Shown here: positions 55,172-63,799 of the stretch, piece after piece
How positions within the stretch are numbered: the stretch's first letter is position 1
Layout of the letters: the number at the start of each line of letters is the position of its first letter
Assembly (NCBI RefSeq): GCF_900240945.1
Contig: NZ_OESG01000013.1
Location: 930,001 to 994,000, forward strand
DNA from: Mycobacterium sp. 3519A
GTDB lineage: Bacteria; Actinomycetota; Actinomycetes; Mycobacteriales; Mycobacteriaceae
Reading direction: 5' to 3'
DNA length: 64,000 nucleotides
The notes under the pieces: generated by a model
Databases searched by the model: none
Told to the model about the DNA's origin: nothing
The model's input: the letters and a program-made list of their open reading frames with translations, nothing else
Made by a program: the position numbers and the translations under genes

Positions 55172-56572
55172 ATGCCCCATTCGGAACCGATGGCGCTAGC
55201 CCCCATCTCGCTGCTGAACGGATGGGCACCGTTGGCAATACAGGCCGTCGCCGCCGCGGTGCTGGTCTATGCCGTCGGCTGGCGCACCCGGCGGTGGCGG
55301 CTGATCTGGCTGCCGGTCGCGCTGGTGGTCGGCTTGATCGCGGCGGCGCTGACGTACTGGTACATCCAGTGGTCGGATCTTTCGAGCGGCCGGTTGGCGC
55401 CGTACTACTTCTGGATCTGGGTGGTGCTCGGCGGTGTCGCCCTCACTGTGGTGGTCGCGGGGTGGCGCGGAACCCACTGGTGGCGACGCAGCGCGTCGGT
55501 GCTTGCGGTGCCGCTGTGCCTGCTGTGCGTCGCCCTGGCACTGAACATGTGGACCGGGTACGTCCCGACGCTGCAGACCGCATACGACCAACTCGCAGGC
55601 AAACCGGTGGCCGGGCAGACCGACGCGGCGGGCGTGAAGGCGATCCAGGACAAGGGCGGCATCCCGGACAAAGGCACCGTGATGACGGTGACCATCCCCG
55701 ACAACGGATCCGGCTTCAAACACCGCGACGAGGTGGTCTATCTCCCGCCGGCCTGGTATGCCAGCAACCCGCCGCCCAAGCTGCCGGTCGTGATGATGAT
55801 CGGCGGGGTGATCGGCCGCCCGGGGGACTGGCTGCGGGCAGGCGACGCGCAGAAGACCCTCGATGACTTCGCGGCCAAACATGGCGGCAACGCGCCGGTG
55901 GTGGTGTTCGTCGACGTCCTCGGCGCCTTCCTCAACGACACCGAATGCGTCAACAGCCAGCGCGGCAACGCCGCCGACCACCTCACCAAAGATGTTGTGC
56001 CCTATATGATTTCGAAGTTCGGGGTGAGTGCCGACCCGGCCAACTGGGGGGTGGCGGGCTTCTCGATGGGCGGCACCTGCGCGGTGACACTGGCGATGAA
56101 GTACCCGGAGTTGTTCAGCGCATTCGTCGACATCGGCGGCGACCTGTTTCCCCGCGACGGCGGAGGCCGCGACGAGACGATCGCCCGGTTGTTCAACGGC
56201 GATGAAGAGGCCTTCACATCGTGGGAGCCCGCCAGCGTGATCCAGGCGCACGGGCCGTACTCCTCGACCGCCGGATGGTTCGTCGTCGGTGAGCAGGTGC
56301 CGAGCATGTACCGGCCGCCGGATCCGAATCCCGGCACGGTGCCGTTGCCGGACCCGCCCACGAGCCCCAGCGACCACGCAGGGGCGGCGCAGTACCTGTG
56401 CGAATTGGCCAGTGACTACGGCGTCGAGTGCGCCGTGGTGTCGGATCCGGGCAAGCACGACTGGCCGTCGGCGGCGAGCGCGTTTCCGATCGCGCTTCCT
56501 TGGCTGGCCGCCCGGATCGGCACACCGGACGTGCCGGTGGTCCCCATGCCGGGCGCCCCTGGGTCGTCCTAG
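55172..56572 (+). CDS. membrane-bound esterase (alpha/beta hydrolase, mycolyltransferase/esterase D-like)
   Basis: 466 residues. Residues 1-130 contain four transmembrane helices; residues ~150-450 form an extracytoplasmic esterase domain of the PF00756 type, the same family as the antigen 85 mycolyltransferases: LPVVMMIGGVIGRPGDW, NWGVAGFSMGGTCAVTLAMKYPELFSAFVDIGGDLF with nucleophile serine in GFSMGG, and DPGKHDWPSAAS with the histidine. It could transfer or hydrolyse acyl groups on cell-surface glycans. Starts 21 nt after the YdcF-like gene, possibly from its own leaderless promoter. Confidence 0.83.
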   Translation: MPHSEPMALAPISLLNGWAPLAIQAVAAAVLVYAVGWRTRRWRLIWLPVALVVGLIAAALTYWYIQWSDLSSGRLAPYYFWIWVVLGGVALTVVVAGWRGTHWWRRSASVLAVPLCLLCVALALNMWTGYVPTLQTAYDQLAGKPVAGQTDAAGVKAIQDKGGIPDKGTVMTVTIPDNGSGFKHRDEVVYLPPAWYASNPPPKLPVVMMIGGVIGRPGDWLRAGDAQKTLDDFAAKHGGNAPVVVFVDVLGAFLNDTECVNSQRGNAADHLTKDVVPYMISKFGVSADPANWGVAGFSMGGTCAVTLAMKYPELFSAFVDIGGDLFPRDGGGRDETIARLFNGDEEAFTSWEPASVIQAHGPYSSTAGWFVVGEQVPSMYRPPDPNPGTVPLPDPPTSPSDHAGAAQYLCELASDYGVECAVVSDPGKHDWPSAASAFPIALPWLAARIGTPDVPVVPMPGAPGSS

Positions 56573-56975
56573 GAAGCTATTGGGAAGCTACACAGCCGTC
56601 CCGGCGTTAGCCCTACTGGGTCCAGCAGCTTGCCGGACGGCTCCCAGCGACCACACAGCGCAAGATCGCGTGTAACGAAATTCGGTCACGGGCCGATTCA
56701 ACAAGTGTCGCTGGGCAATGCAATTCCGGAACGTCGCTACGGCTTCGTAATACGGATCGGCACGCGCTATTATTGGCTCGCTCAGCGGCCGCCGAAGCTT
56801 ATCTTGGCCGATCAAAACGTCGTAACGGGCAATGCGGCCATCCGAGGGATTGTGATTGACCAGCGTCTTTTCCGGTTCGCTCAGCGAACTCTTGACAGTA
56901 GTGCAATAGTTAACCAGTGGCCGCTATGATCCGTCTCGGCTACCGATTCTTAGCAAACGGAAGGTACGCACTGCT
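56573..56975. other. 403-nt region upstream of the WbaP-type transferase gene
   Basis: No coding-type frame; a 99-codon open frame at 56630-56929 has poor codon bias. AT-richer than its surroundings. Contains TTGACA at 56892 and TATGAT at 56925-56930, but 27 nt apart, so they would belong to different promoters. Confidence 0.5.
56925..56930 (+). promoter_or_regulatory. probable -10 element upstream of the initiating sugar transferase
   Basis: TATGAT, one mismatch to TATAAT, 45 nt before the GTG at 56976. The ribosome binding site GGAAGG lies between them. No matching -35 at 16-18 nt. Confidence 0.4.
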
Positions 56976-58466
56976 GTGACCGCGGTTGAGACGTTTCTAG
57001 CGCCTGCCGAGTCGCCGGCGGCGGATGTCCCCCCAGCTTCCCGCGCCAACTGGCAAAGGCGGTACCGGCTCTCCCTGATCATCACCGACGTCGTCGTGGT
57101 CGCGATCGCGCTGATCTGCGGTCAGATGGTGCGCCTCGGTCAACCATTCACCAAGTTCGACCTGGCAATGGCTTATTACACCCTGGCCTCGCTGATCGTC
57201 GGCACCATTTGGTTGACACTGCTGGCGGCGTATCGCACCCGCTCGCCGCGGATTATCGGCGCCGGTGTCGAGGAGTATCGCCGGGTGTTCTCCGCGACGC
57301 TGGCCACCGTCGGCGTCATCGCGGTCGGCTTGATGATTTTCCGCCCCGAGTATGCGCGCGGATATCTCGCCCTTGCTCTTCCGCTCGGCCTGTTCGCACT
57401 TCTTCTCGGCCGCAGCCTGTGCCGGCGTGCACTGGCCACGCAGCGGCGCAGGGGCAGGGCCCTGATCTCCGTGCTCGCCGTCGGAGATCCGCGCGCGGTC
57501 CGCAGCCTCGTCCAATGCCTGTCGCGCGAGGTCTGCTACGGCTACTCGGTGATCGGCGTTTGCCTGACCGGCCGCGGCACCGGCGGGACGATCGAAATCC
57601 CCGGTGCGGGCACGCTGCCTGTGCTGGGTGACGAGAACGACGTCGAACGCGCCATCTCGGAGACCGGCGCCGACACCGTCGCGCTGACCGCCACCGAGCA
57701 TCTCGGCCCGGAGGGCATCCGCGAGTTGTCCTGGCAGCTGGACAAACTCGGCGTCGATCTGGTGGTGTCGCCCGGCGTCGTCGACGTCGCAGGGCCCCGG
57801 CTGACCATGCAACCGGTGTCGGGCCTGCCGCTGATTCACGTGGAGAAGCCCCAGTACAGCGGCACCAAGCGGCTGCAGAAGCGCGCGTTCGACATCTGCG
57901 TTTCGTTGACCGTGCTCGCGGGCGCGCTGCCCGTGATGCTGCTCGCCGCCATCGCGATCAAGCTGACCAGTCGGGGACCGGTGTTCTACCGCTCCGAGCG
58001 CATCGGCCTGGACGGCAGGCCGTTCCAGATGATCAAGTTCCGCACCATGGTCCAGGGCGCCGACAAGCAGATCTCGGCCCTCGAGGCGCTCAATGAAAGC
58101 GCAGGCGGGGTGCTGTTCAAGATCCGCCAGGATCCGCGGGTGACCAAGGTGGGCCGGGTGCTGCGCCGTTACAGCATCGACGAGCTGCCCCAGTTCTTCA
58201 ACGTGTTGCGTCGCGACATGAGCGTGGTGGGACCGCGGCCGCCGTTGCGCCGCGAGGTCGACACGTACGACTATCAGGTCCGCCGTCGCCTTCTCGTCCT
58301 CCCGGGCATCACCGGGCTGTGGCAGGTCAGCGGCCGTTCCGATCTGTCGTGGGAGGACTCGGTCCGGCTGGACCTGTCCTATGTGGAGAACTGGTCGATC
58401 GCCAACGATCTGCTCATCGCGGCCAAGACCGTTCGCACTGTGTTCGCCGGAACCGGCGCGTATTGA
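56976..58466 (+). CDS. polyprenyl glycosylphosphotransferase (WbaP/GumD-like initiating transferase)
   Basis: 496 residues from a GTG. Four N-terminal transmembrane helices, then a cytoplasmic nucleotide-fold domain (VLAVGDPRAVRSLV, GYSVIGVCLTG), a fifth hydrophobic segment (ICVSLTVLAGALPVMLLAAIAI) and the bacterial sugar-transferase domain: RGPVFYRSERIGLDGRPFQMIKFRTM, RVLRRYSIDELPQFFNVLRRDMSVVGPRPPL and LPGITGLWQVSGRSDLSWED. It loads the first sugar phosphate onto the polyprenyl carrier. It closes the exopolysaccharide locus next to birA. Confidence 0.92.
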   Translation: MTAVETFLAPAESPAADVPPASRANWQRRYRLSLIITDVVVVAIALICGQMVRLGQPFTKFDLAMAYYTLASLIVGTIWLTLLAAYRTRSPRIIGAGVEEYRRVFSATLATVGVIAVGLMIFRPEYARGYLALALPLGLFALLLGRSLCRRALATQRRRGRALISVLAVGDPRAVRSLVQCLSREVCYGYSVIGVCLTGRGTGGTIEIPGAGTLPVLGDENDVERAISETGADTVALTATEHLGPEGIRELSWQLDKLGVDLVVSPGVVDVAGPRLTMQPVSGLPLIHVEKPQYSGTKRLQKRAFDICVSLTVLAGALPVMLLAAIAIKLTSRGPVFYRSERIGLDGRPFQMIKFRTMVQGADKQISALEALNESAGGVLFKIRQDPRVTKVGRVLRRYSIDELPQFFNVLRRDMSVVGPRPPLRREVDTYDYQVRRRLLVLPGITGLWQVSGRSDLSWEDSVRLDLSYVENWSIANDLLIAAKTVRTVFAGTGAY

Positions 58467-58648
58467 TCGGCTGCGGCGCTGACCCGCAGGCTCACAGCAA
58501 CGCCACAGTTTGCTCGCCCACGCCAGCGGCTCCGTAAACCGTGAGTAAGGCGAGGGTACGTTATAGCTAATCCGAAATTGACGCTTGTGCTGAAAGTTTG
58601 TTACTTACGCTTACGAAAATTAGAAAAGCAGGTTTCGCTCATTGGATA

Positions 58649-58654
58649 TAAGTT
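58649..58654 (+). promoter_or_regulatory. possible -10 element for leaderless birA transcription
   Basis: TAAGTT (TANNNT), 6 nt before the ATG at 58661. The 194-nt region before it is distinctly AT-rich. Confidence 0.4.
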
Positions 58655-58660
58655 CGAACC

Positions 58661-59455
58661 ATGGCAAATGTGAATGCCTCTTCTCCAATTGACGCGGCGG
58701 CGCTTCGCGACGGCCTAGCGGCGCCGTGGTGGCAATTGGACGTGGTCGAGCGCACCGAGTCGACCAACGCCGATCTGCTCGCCCGCGCGGCGTCCGGCGA
58801 GAGTATCGCCGGGGCGGTTCTGATTGCCGAACATCAGACCGCAGGGCGGGGCCGCAACGGCCGCGTGTGGACGTCTCCCGGCGCCCAGTTGACGATGTCG
58901 GTGGGTGTCGACCCCGGCGGGGTACCGCCCGACGCGTGGGGTTGGCTGCCCCTTGCCACCGGCGTGGCCGTCGTCGACGCCGTGGCTGCGGTGGCCGGTG
59001 TCGAGGCGGGGCTCAAGTGGCCCAACGACGTACTGGCGCGTGGCCGGAAGTTGGCAGGCATCCTGACCGAGGTCGCCGCGGCCCAGCGGTTCATCGTCAT
59101 CGGCATCGGGCTCAACGTGACGCTGCGCGACGACGAGGTGCCGGACGCGCAGGCGACGTCGCTGCGCAGCCTGGGAGTCGAGGCGCCCGATCGCACCGAT
59201 CTCGCGCGGGCGTTGTTGCGTGAGTTGGGCCGCCGCATCGACCGCTGGCAGGCGGCGGGCGGCGCCGACGCCGAGTTGATCGGACAGTACCGGGCACGCA
59301 GCGTGACCATCGGCTCGCAGGTGCGTGCGATTCTGCCCGGCGGGCGGGACGTGGTCGGTGTTGCACGGTCGATCGACGAGCAGGGCAGGTTGCACATCGA
59401 TTCGGGCGGCGACGAGGTCGCGGTATCCGCCGGAGACATCGAGCACCTGCGCTGA
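58661..59455 (+). CDS. birA: biotin-[acetyl-CoA carboxylase] ligase BirA
   Basis: 264 residues, without the N-terminal DNA-binding domain (group I ligase). VVERTESTNADLL, IAEHQTAGRGRNGRVWTSPGAQLTMSV (biotinyl-AMP loop), GVEAGLKWPNDVLARGRKLAGIL (catalytic lysine) and FIVIGIGLNV form the catalytic domain; the C-terminal SH3-like part has GSQVRAILPGGRDVVGVARSIDEQGRLHI. It biotinylates AccA3. In M. tuberculosis it lies next to accD5; here 25 kb of polysaccharide genes separate the two. Confidence 0.95.
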   Translation: MANVNASSPIDAAALRDGLAAPWWQLDVVERTESTNADLLARAASGESIAGAVLIAEHQTAGRGRNGRVWTSPGAQLTMSVGVDPGGVPPDAWGWLPLATGVAVVDAVAAVAGVEAGLKWPNDVLARGRKLAGILTEVAAAQRFIVIGIGLNVTLRDDEVPDAQATSLRSLGVEAPDRTDLARALLRELGRRIDRWQAAGGADAELIGQYRARSVTIGSQVRAILPGGRDVVGVARSIDEQGRLHIDSGGDEVAVSAGDIEHLR

Positions 59456-59558
59456 AACCGGTGTGCCGCGTTCGCTTCCGACGATGCGAAGGTTGGTCGG
59501 GTAGGTTGTGCCGCGGGTCTTGGACACATTGCTGACGAGGAGAAAGCCAAGGAGGCGC

Positions 59559-60797
59559 ATGCGCCGTTCAGTGCTCTGGTCCGGTGTAGCGCTTGTTCTG
59601 GTTGCCGGGATCGCGGCGGTGGTGATGGTGTTTCCTTATCTTCAGCCGTCGGCCGTCAAATTCCTCGATCTGTTCCCGTCCTCGGGTGGCCCGCCGACAC
59701 GCGTGGCGTCGGCCGATCTGACGGGATCGGGTCCGGGCAGCCTGGTCTCGGCCACCACGATGCCGGGAGTCACCCGCACCTTCATGGGTAGGGACTTGCA
59801 GGCCGCAAGATTGCTGTACCGGTCCACCTCCGGCGACACCGGAGCGCCGACGGTGGTGTCGGGATCGGTGTTCGTGCCGAGGGGCAAGGCACCCGAGGGC
59901 GGGTGGCCGGTGGTCGGCTTCGGGCACGGCACGCTGGGCATCGACAACGAGTGTGCGCCGTCGCTGTCTCCTGACCTTTCCTCCTACATCGGCGTGGTGC
60001 GGGTGCTGACCAAGCTCGGATACGCGGTCGCTTTCCCCGACTATCAGGGCCTTGGCACCAAAGGTGTTCACCCCTATGCGGATTCGAAGACCGCCGGGCT
60101 GAACATGATCGACGCGGTGCGTGCGTTGCGCCGCACCTTTCCCGACATCTCCACCAAATGGGCCGCGATGGGCGGTTCGCAGGGTGGCGGCGCGGCATGG
60201 GCGGCAGACGAACAGGCGGCCAGCTATGCACCTGAGTTGACCCTGGTCGGCGCCGCCGCGACGTCACCACCGACCGATCTGTCGGGGCTCGTCGACAAGG
60301 CGCAGGACGGCAAGCTGAGCCGCGAGCAGGGCGCGGTGACGCAGGCGATCATCGAATCGCTCGCGCGTCTGCACCCCGATCTCGACCGCGACCTGTATCG
60401 CCACGGCACGGCCAAAGAGTTCTGGAACGCGATGTCGGCGTGCAGTGAGGATACGGCTTACCAACGCGGCGAGGCGATCAAGCGGTTGGGCCCCAACGAT
60501 TTCGCGCCCGACAACGCCGATGCGGCGATTCATCTGCGGGACCTGCTGAAGCAGTGGGCGATACCGCAGAAGCCGCTGTCTGCACCGCTTTACGTCTGGT
60601 ACGGCGGTCAGGACCCGTACATCGACGCGGAGTGGACCACGGCCGGGATTGCGCAGGCATGCGAGATGGGTGGCACGATCACCATCGACTTCGACCCCAG
60701 CGGCGGCCACAATCCGCCGACGGGTGAGACCGTGCTGGCCTGGTTGGCGGACCGGTTCGCGGGCAAACCGGCGGCCAACGACTGCAAGTCGGGTTAA
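59559..60797 (+). CDS. secreted lipase-family protein
   Basis: 412 residues from the ATG at 59559, preceded by AAGGAGG (3-nt spacing); the start MRRS matches the paralog at 52461. A signal peptide or anchor (LWSGVALVLVAGIAAVVMVF) precedes the LIP domain with nucleophile in WAAMGGSQGGGA, aspartate in YGGQDPYIDA and histidine in DPSGGHNPPTG. Closest to the protein at 52461 by shared blocks (FPDYQGLGTKGVHPYADS; ALRRTFPDISTKWAA). It is inserted between birA and the Rv3278c ortholog, away from the main polysaccharide locus. Confidence 0.85.
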   Translation: MRRSVLWSGVALVLVAGIAAVVMVFPYLQPSAVKFLDLFPSSGGPPTRVASADLTGSGPGSLVSATTMPGVTRTFMGRDLQAARLLYRSTSGDTGAPTVVSGSVFVPRGKAPEGGWPVVGFGHGTLGIDNECAPSLSPDLSSYIGVVRVLTKLGYAVAFPDYQGLGTKGVHPYADSKTAGLNMIDAVRALRRTFPDISTKWAAMGGSQGGGAAWAADEQAASYAPELTLVGAAATSPPTDLSGLVDKAQDGKLSREQGAVTQAIIESLARLHPDLDRDLYRHGTAKEFWNAMSACSEDTAYQRGEAIKRLGPNDFAPDNADAAIHLRDLLKQWAIPQKPLSAPLYVWYGGQDPYIDAEWTTAGIAQACEMGGTITIDFDPSGGHNPPTGETVLAWLADRFAGKPAANDCKSG

Positions 60798-60824
60798 CTC
60801 CCGCTCGACGGGGGTTCGGCTGGG

Positions 60825-60830
60825 TAGAGT
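60825..60830 (+). promoter_or_regulatory. -10 element for leaderless transcription of the PH-domain gene
   Basis: TAGAGT (TANNNT), 7 nt before the GTG at 60838. No Shine-Dalgarno sequence. Confidence 0.5.
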
Positions 60831-60837
60831 CGCTGCC

Positions 60838-61356
60838 GTGGGCTACCCGGACAATGTGCTCGCCGGCGACGAGCAGGTCGTGTTGCACCGCCATCCGCAC
60901 TGGAAGCGGTTGATCGGCCCGGTGCTGATCCTGTTGATCGTCACGGCGTTGGCCGCGTTCGGCGCAGGTTACGTCAACCAGACGAACTGGGATCGCACCG
61001 CGCGCAACGTCATCCTCATCGTCATCGGGGTGATCTGGCTGGTGATCATCGGATGGCTGACGGTGTGGCCGTTCCTCAATTGGTGGACAACACATTTCGT
61101 CATCACCGACCGCCGGGTGATGTTCCGGCACGGGTTGCTCACCAGGGCGGGTATCGACATTCCGCTGGCGCGGATCAACAGCGTCGAGTTCCGGCACGGG
61201 CTGACCGACCGGGTGTTGCGCACGGGGACGCTGATCATCGAGTCGGCGTCGCAGGATCCCCTTGAGTTCCACGACATTCCACGGGTGGAACGCGTGCACT
61301 CACTGCTGTATCACGAAGTCTTCGACACCCTGGGCTCGGAGGAATCGCCGAGCTGA
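60838..61356 (+). CDS. bacterial PH-domain membrane protein (Rv3278c ortholog)
   Basis: 172 residues from a GTG at 60838. Two transmembrane helices (LIGPVLILLIVTALAAFGAGYV; VILIVIGVIWLVIIGWLTVW) followed by a bPH2 domain: HFVITDRRVMFRHGLLTRAGIDIPLARINSVEFRHGLTDRVLRTGTLIIES (YdbS type). Located between birA and the GtrA-like gene as in M. tuberculosis. Function unknown. Convergent with and overlapping the gtrA-like gene by 46 nt. Confidence 0.87.
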   Translation: MGYPDNVLAGDEQVVLHRHPHWKRLIGPVLILLIVTALAAFGAGYVNQTNWDRTARNVILIVIGVIWLVIIGWLTVWPFLNWWTTHFVITDRRVMFRHGLLTRAGIDIPLARINSVEFRHGLTDRVLRTGTLIIESASQDPLEFHDIPRVERVHSLLYHEVFDTLGSEESPS

Positions 61357-61979
61357 CCCAGCCGGCGAGCGCGCCGGGTGGGGCGCAGCGGCGTGACCTT
61401 GCCGTCTTCATGCGTGCGCTCGTACTCGTCTTCGAGCACCTCGGCCAGACCGCCCGCGGTGAAGGTGGATTCGATGGCCATATCGGGGTGACGGCCGAAC
61501 TCGTCGGGGAACACCCAACGGCGGAACGCCCAGAACCGGAACGCCATCTGCAGCAGGTTGCCGATGATGTACGCGGAGACGAAGTCGGCGATGTTCTCGA
61601 CGGTCAGCGACACGTCGGGAACACGCAACTGCAGCACGTAGCTGGAGAAGTACAACGGGGCCATGGACAGCAGCACGCCGACACCGCTGAACGCGAAGAA
61701 CATCAGCGCCTCGTGATGGCGTTCACGTCCGCCGCGATTCTGGAAGCTCCATTCGCGGTTGAGGATGTACGACGCGATCACCGCGACGATGCCCGCGATG
61801 ATCTTGGCGGTCACCGGCTTGGGCTCGAGCACCGTGAGCTTCAGGGTGTAGAACACCGCCGAGTCGATGACGAACGTCGTCGCGCCCACGATGGCGAACT
61901 TGATCAGTTCGTGATGCCGCTCGAAGTATGGCCGGACCGGGCGGGGCAGCCGTGCGATCGTGGCATCGGTGAAGGACAC
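61311..61979 (-). CDS. GtrA family membrane protein (Rv3277 ortholog)
   Basis: 222 residues from a GTG at 61979. Four transmembrane helices: LIKFAIVGATTFVIDSAVFYTL, IIAGIVAVIASYILNREWSF, ALMFFAFSGVGVLLSMAPLYF and FVSAYIIGNLLQMAFRFWAFRRWVF. The GtrA fold is known for flipping lipid-linked sugars; in mycobacteria homologs act in arabinogalactan/lipoarabinomannan precursor export. A cytoplasmic tail of about 60 residues follows. Leaderless start likely (TAGACT, 8 nt upstream). Confidence 0.88.
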   Translation of the reverse strand: MSFTDATIARLPRPVRPYFERHHELIKFAIVGATTFVIDSAVFYTLKLTVLEPKPVTAKIIAGIVAVIASYILNREWSFQNRGGRERHHEALMFFAFSGVGVLLSMAPLYFSSYVLQLRVPDVSLTVENIADFVSAYIIGNLLQMAFRFWAFRRWVFPDEFGRHPDMAIESTFTAGGLAEVLEDEYERTHEDGKVTPLRPTRRARRLGQLGDSSEPRVSKTS

Positions 61980-61987
61980 AACAGCGC

Positions 61988-61993
61988 AGTCTA
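61988..61993 (-). promoter_or_regulatory. -10 element for leaderless transcription of the gtrA-like gene
   Basis: TAGACT on the minus strand, 8 nt before the GTG at 61979. No ribosome binding site. Confidence 0.45.
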
Positions 61994-62074
61994 CGGAAAT
62001 ACCGGAAGGCACGCGTACCCGCGCAGGTCACGGTATGTAAATGCGCCGGTTACGGTCATGACAACATATTGGGC

Positions 62075-63295
62075 GTGCCCCGTGACCCGAAGACGCCTCC
62101 TGTCGTGACCATGGTCGGCGGTGGGCAACTGGCCAGGATGACCCATCAGGCGGCGATTGCGCTGGGTCAGACGCTGCGCGTGCTGGCCGCCAGCCCCGAC
62201 GACCCGGCCGCCCAGGTCAGCCCGGATGTCGTGATCGGCGCGCACACCGACCTGCAGGCCCTGCAGAAGGCCGCTGCCGGGGCCGATGCGCTGACGTTCG
62301 ACCACGAGCACGTGCCCACCGAACTGCTGGAAAAGCTGGTCGCCGACGGTGTGAACGTCGCGCCGCCGCCCTTGGCGCTGATTCACGCGCAGGACAAGCT
62401 GGTGATGCGGCGCCGCCTCGAGGCGATCGGCGCCCCGGTGCCGCGATTCGCGGAGGTGACCGAACCCGCAGACGTCGAGAAGTTCGCGGCCCGCGTCGGC
62501 ACCGACGTGGTGGTCAAAAGGGCCCGCGGCGGCTACGACGGCCGCGGCGTGACGCTGGCGCGCGACGTCGAACAGGCGCGTGAGGTCGCAAGCGGCTACC
62601 TGGCCGACGGCACGGCGGTGCTGGTCGAGGAGAAGGTCGCGATGCGCCGCGAGTTGGCTGCGCTGGTGGCGCGCTCACCGTTCGGGCAGGGCGCGGCGTG
62701 GCCGGTGGTGCAAACCGTTCAGCGCGACGGGATCTGCGTCGAGGTGATCGCTCCCGCACCCCGGCTGGATGCCGAATTAGCGAGCGCGGCAGGGCAACTC
62801 GCCTTGCGACTGGCCCACGAGCTCGGCGTGGTTGGTGTGTTGGCGGTCGAACTCTTCGAAACGGTGGACGGCAAGCTGGTGGTCAACGAGTTGGCGATGC
62901 GTCCGCACAACTCGGGGCACTGGAGCATGGACGGCGCGCGCACAGGGCAATTCGAGCAGCACCTGAGGGCGGTGCTCGACTATCCACTCGGTGAGACGTC
63001 GCCGATCGCGCCGGTCACGGTGATGGGCAACGTGATTGGCGCGCAGCAGACCCCGGCGATGAGCATGGATGAGCGGCTGCACCACCTGTTCGGCCGGATC
63101 CCGGAGGCCAGGGTGCACCTGTACGGCAAGGGGGAGCGGCCGAACCGCAAGATCGGCCACGTCAACATTCTCGGTGCACCCGGCGGATCGCTGGACGACG
63201 ACGACTACGTCGCCGATGTCAGGGAGCGTGCGATGCGGGCCGCGCACTGGTTGTCGCATGCCGAGTGGACGGACGGATGGAGTGGACATGACTAG
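62075..63295 (+). CDS. purK: 5-(carboxyamino)imidazole ribonucleotide synthase
   Basis: 406 residues from a GTG at 62075. ATP-grasp enzyme of purine synthesis: [106 protein letters not shown] (metal-binding glutamate and NSGH). It makes N5-CAIR from AIR, ATP and bicarbonate. purE overlaps its end by 8 nt. A TTG at 62069 and other upstream codons are less likely. Confidence 0.95.
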   Translation: MPRDPKTPPVVTMVGGGQLARMTHQAAIALGQTLRVLAASPDDPAAQVSPDVVIGAHTDLQALQKAAAGADALTFDHEHVPTELLEKLVADGVNVAPPPLALIHAQDKLVMRRRLEAIGAPVPRFAEVTEPADVEKFAARVGTDVVVKRARGGYDGRGVTLARDVEQAREVASGYLADGTAVLVEEKVAMRRELAALVARSPFGQGAAWPVVQTVQRDGICVEVIAPAPRLDAELASAAGQLALRLAHELGVVGVLAVELFETVDGKLVVNELAMRPHNSGHWSMDGARTGQFEQHLRAVLDYPLGETSPIAPVTVMGNVIGAQQTPAMSMDERLHHLFGRIPEARVHLYGKGERPNRKIGHVNILGAPGGSLDDDDYVADVRERAMRAAHWLSHAEWTDGWSGHD

Positions 63296-63794
63296 CCACG
63301 CGCGGGTCGGCGTGATCATGGGCAGCGACAGCGACTGGTCGGTGATGGAGGAGGCCGCCCACGCGCTGGCCGAATTCGACGTGCCGTTCGAGGTGGGCGT
63401 GGTGTCCGCACATCGCACCCCCGCCCGGATGCTCGAGTACGCGCAGAGCGCGGCGGGCCGCGGCATCGAGGTGATCATCGCCGGCGCGGGCGGCGCCGCC
63501 CATCTGCCCGGCATGGTCGCCTCGGCGACACCGCTGCCCGTGATCGGGGTGCCGGTGCCGCTGGCCAAGCTCGACGGCATGGATTCGCTGCTGTCGATCG
63601 TGCAGATGCCCGCGGGCGTGCCGGTGGCGACGGTGTCGATCGGCGGCGCCCGCAACGCCGGACTGCTCGCGGTGCGGATCCTGGGGGCGTCCGACGAGGC
63701 GTTGCGGACGCGGATGGCCGAATTCCAGAGCAACCTGGCAGACATGGTGCTGCAAAAGGACGCCGCACTGCGAAATCGGCTGCTCGGGCAGTAG
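63288..63794 (+). CDS. purE: N5-carboxyaminoimidazole ribonucleotide mutase
   Basis: 168 residues from the ATG at 63288. [37 protein letters not shown] (catalytic H of SAHR), [19 protein letters not shown] and [30 protein letters not shown] are class I PurE blocks. It converts N5-CAIR to CAIR. Coupled to purK. Confidence 0.96.
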   Translation: MTSHARVGVIMGSDSDWSVMEEAAHALAEFDVPFEVGVVSAHRTPARMLEYAQSAAGRGIEVIIAGAGGAAHLPGMVASATPLPVIGVPVPLAKLDGMDSLLSIVQMPAGVPVATVSIGGARNAGLLAVRILGASDEALRTRMAEFQSNLADMVLQKDAALRNRLLGQ

Positions 63795-63799
63795 GCTGC

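Noticed and set aside
56630..56929. 99-codon open frame upstream of the WbaP-type gene
   Set aside because: No codon bias, no ribosome binding site, overlaps promoter-like elements.
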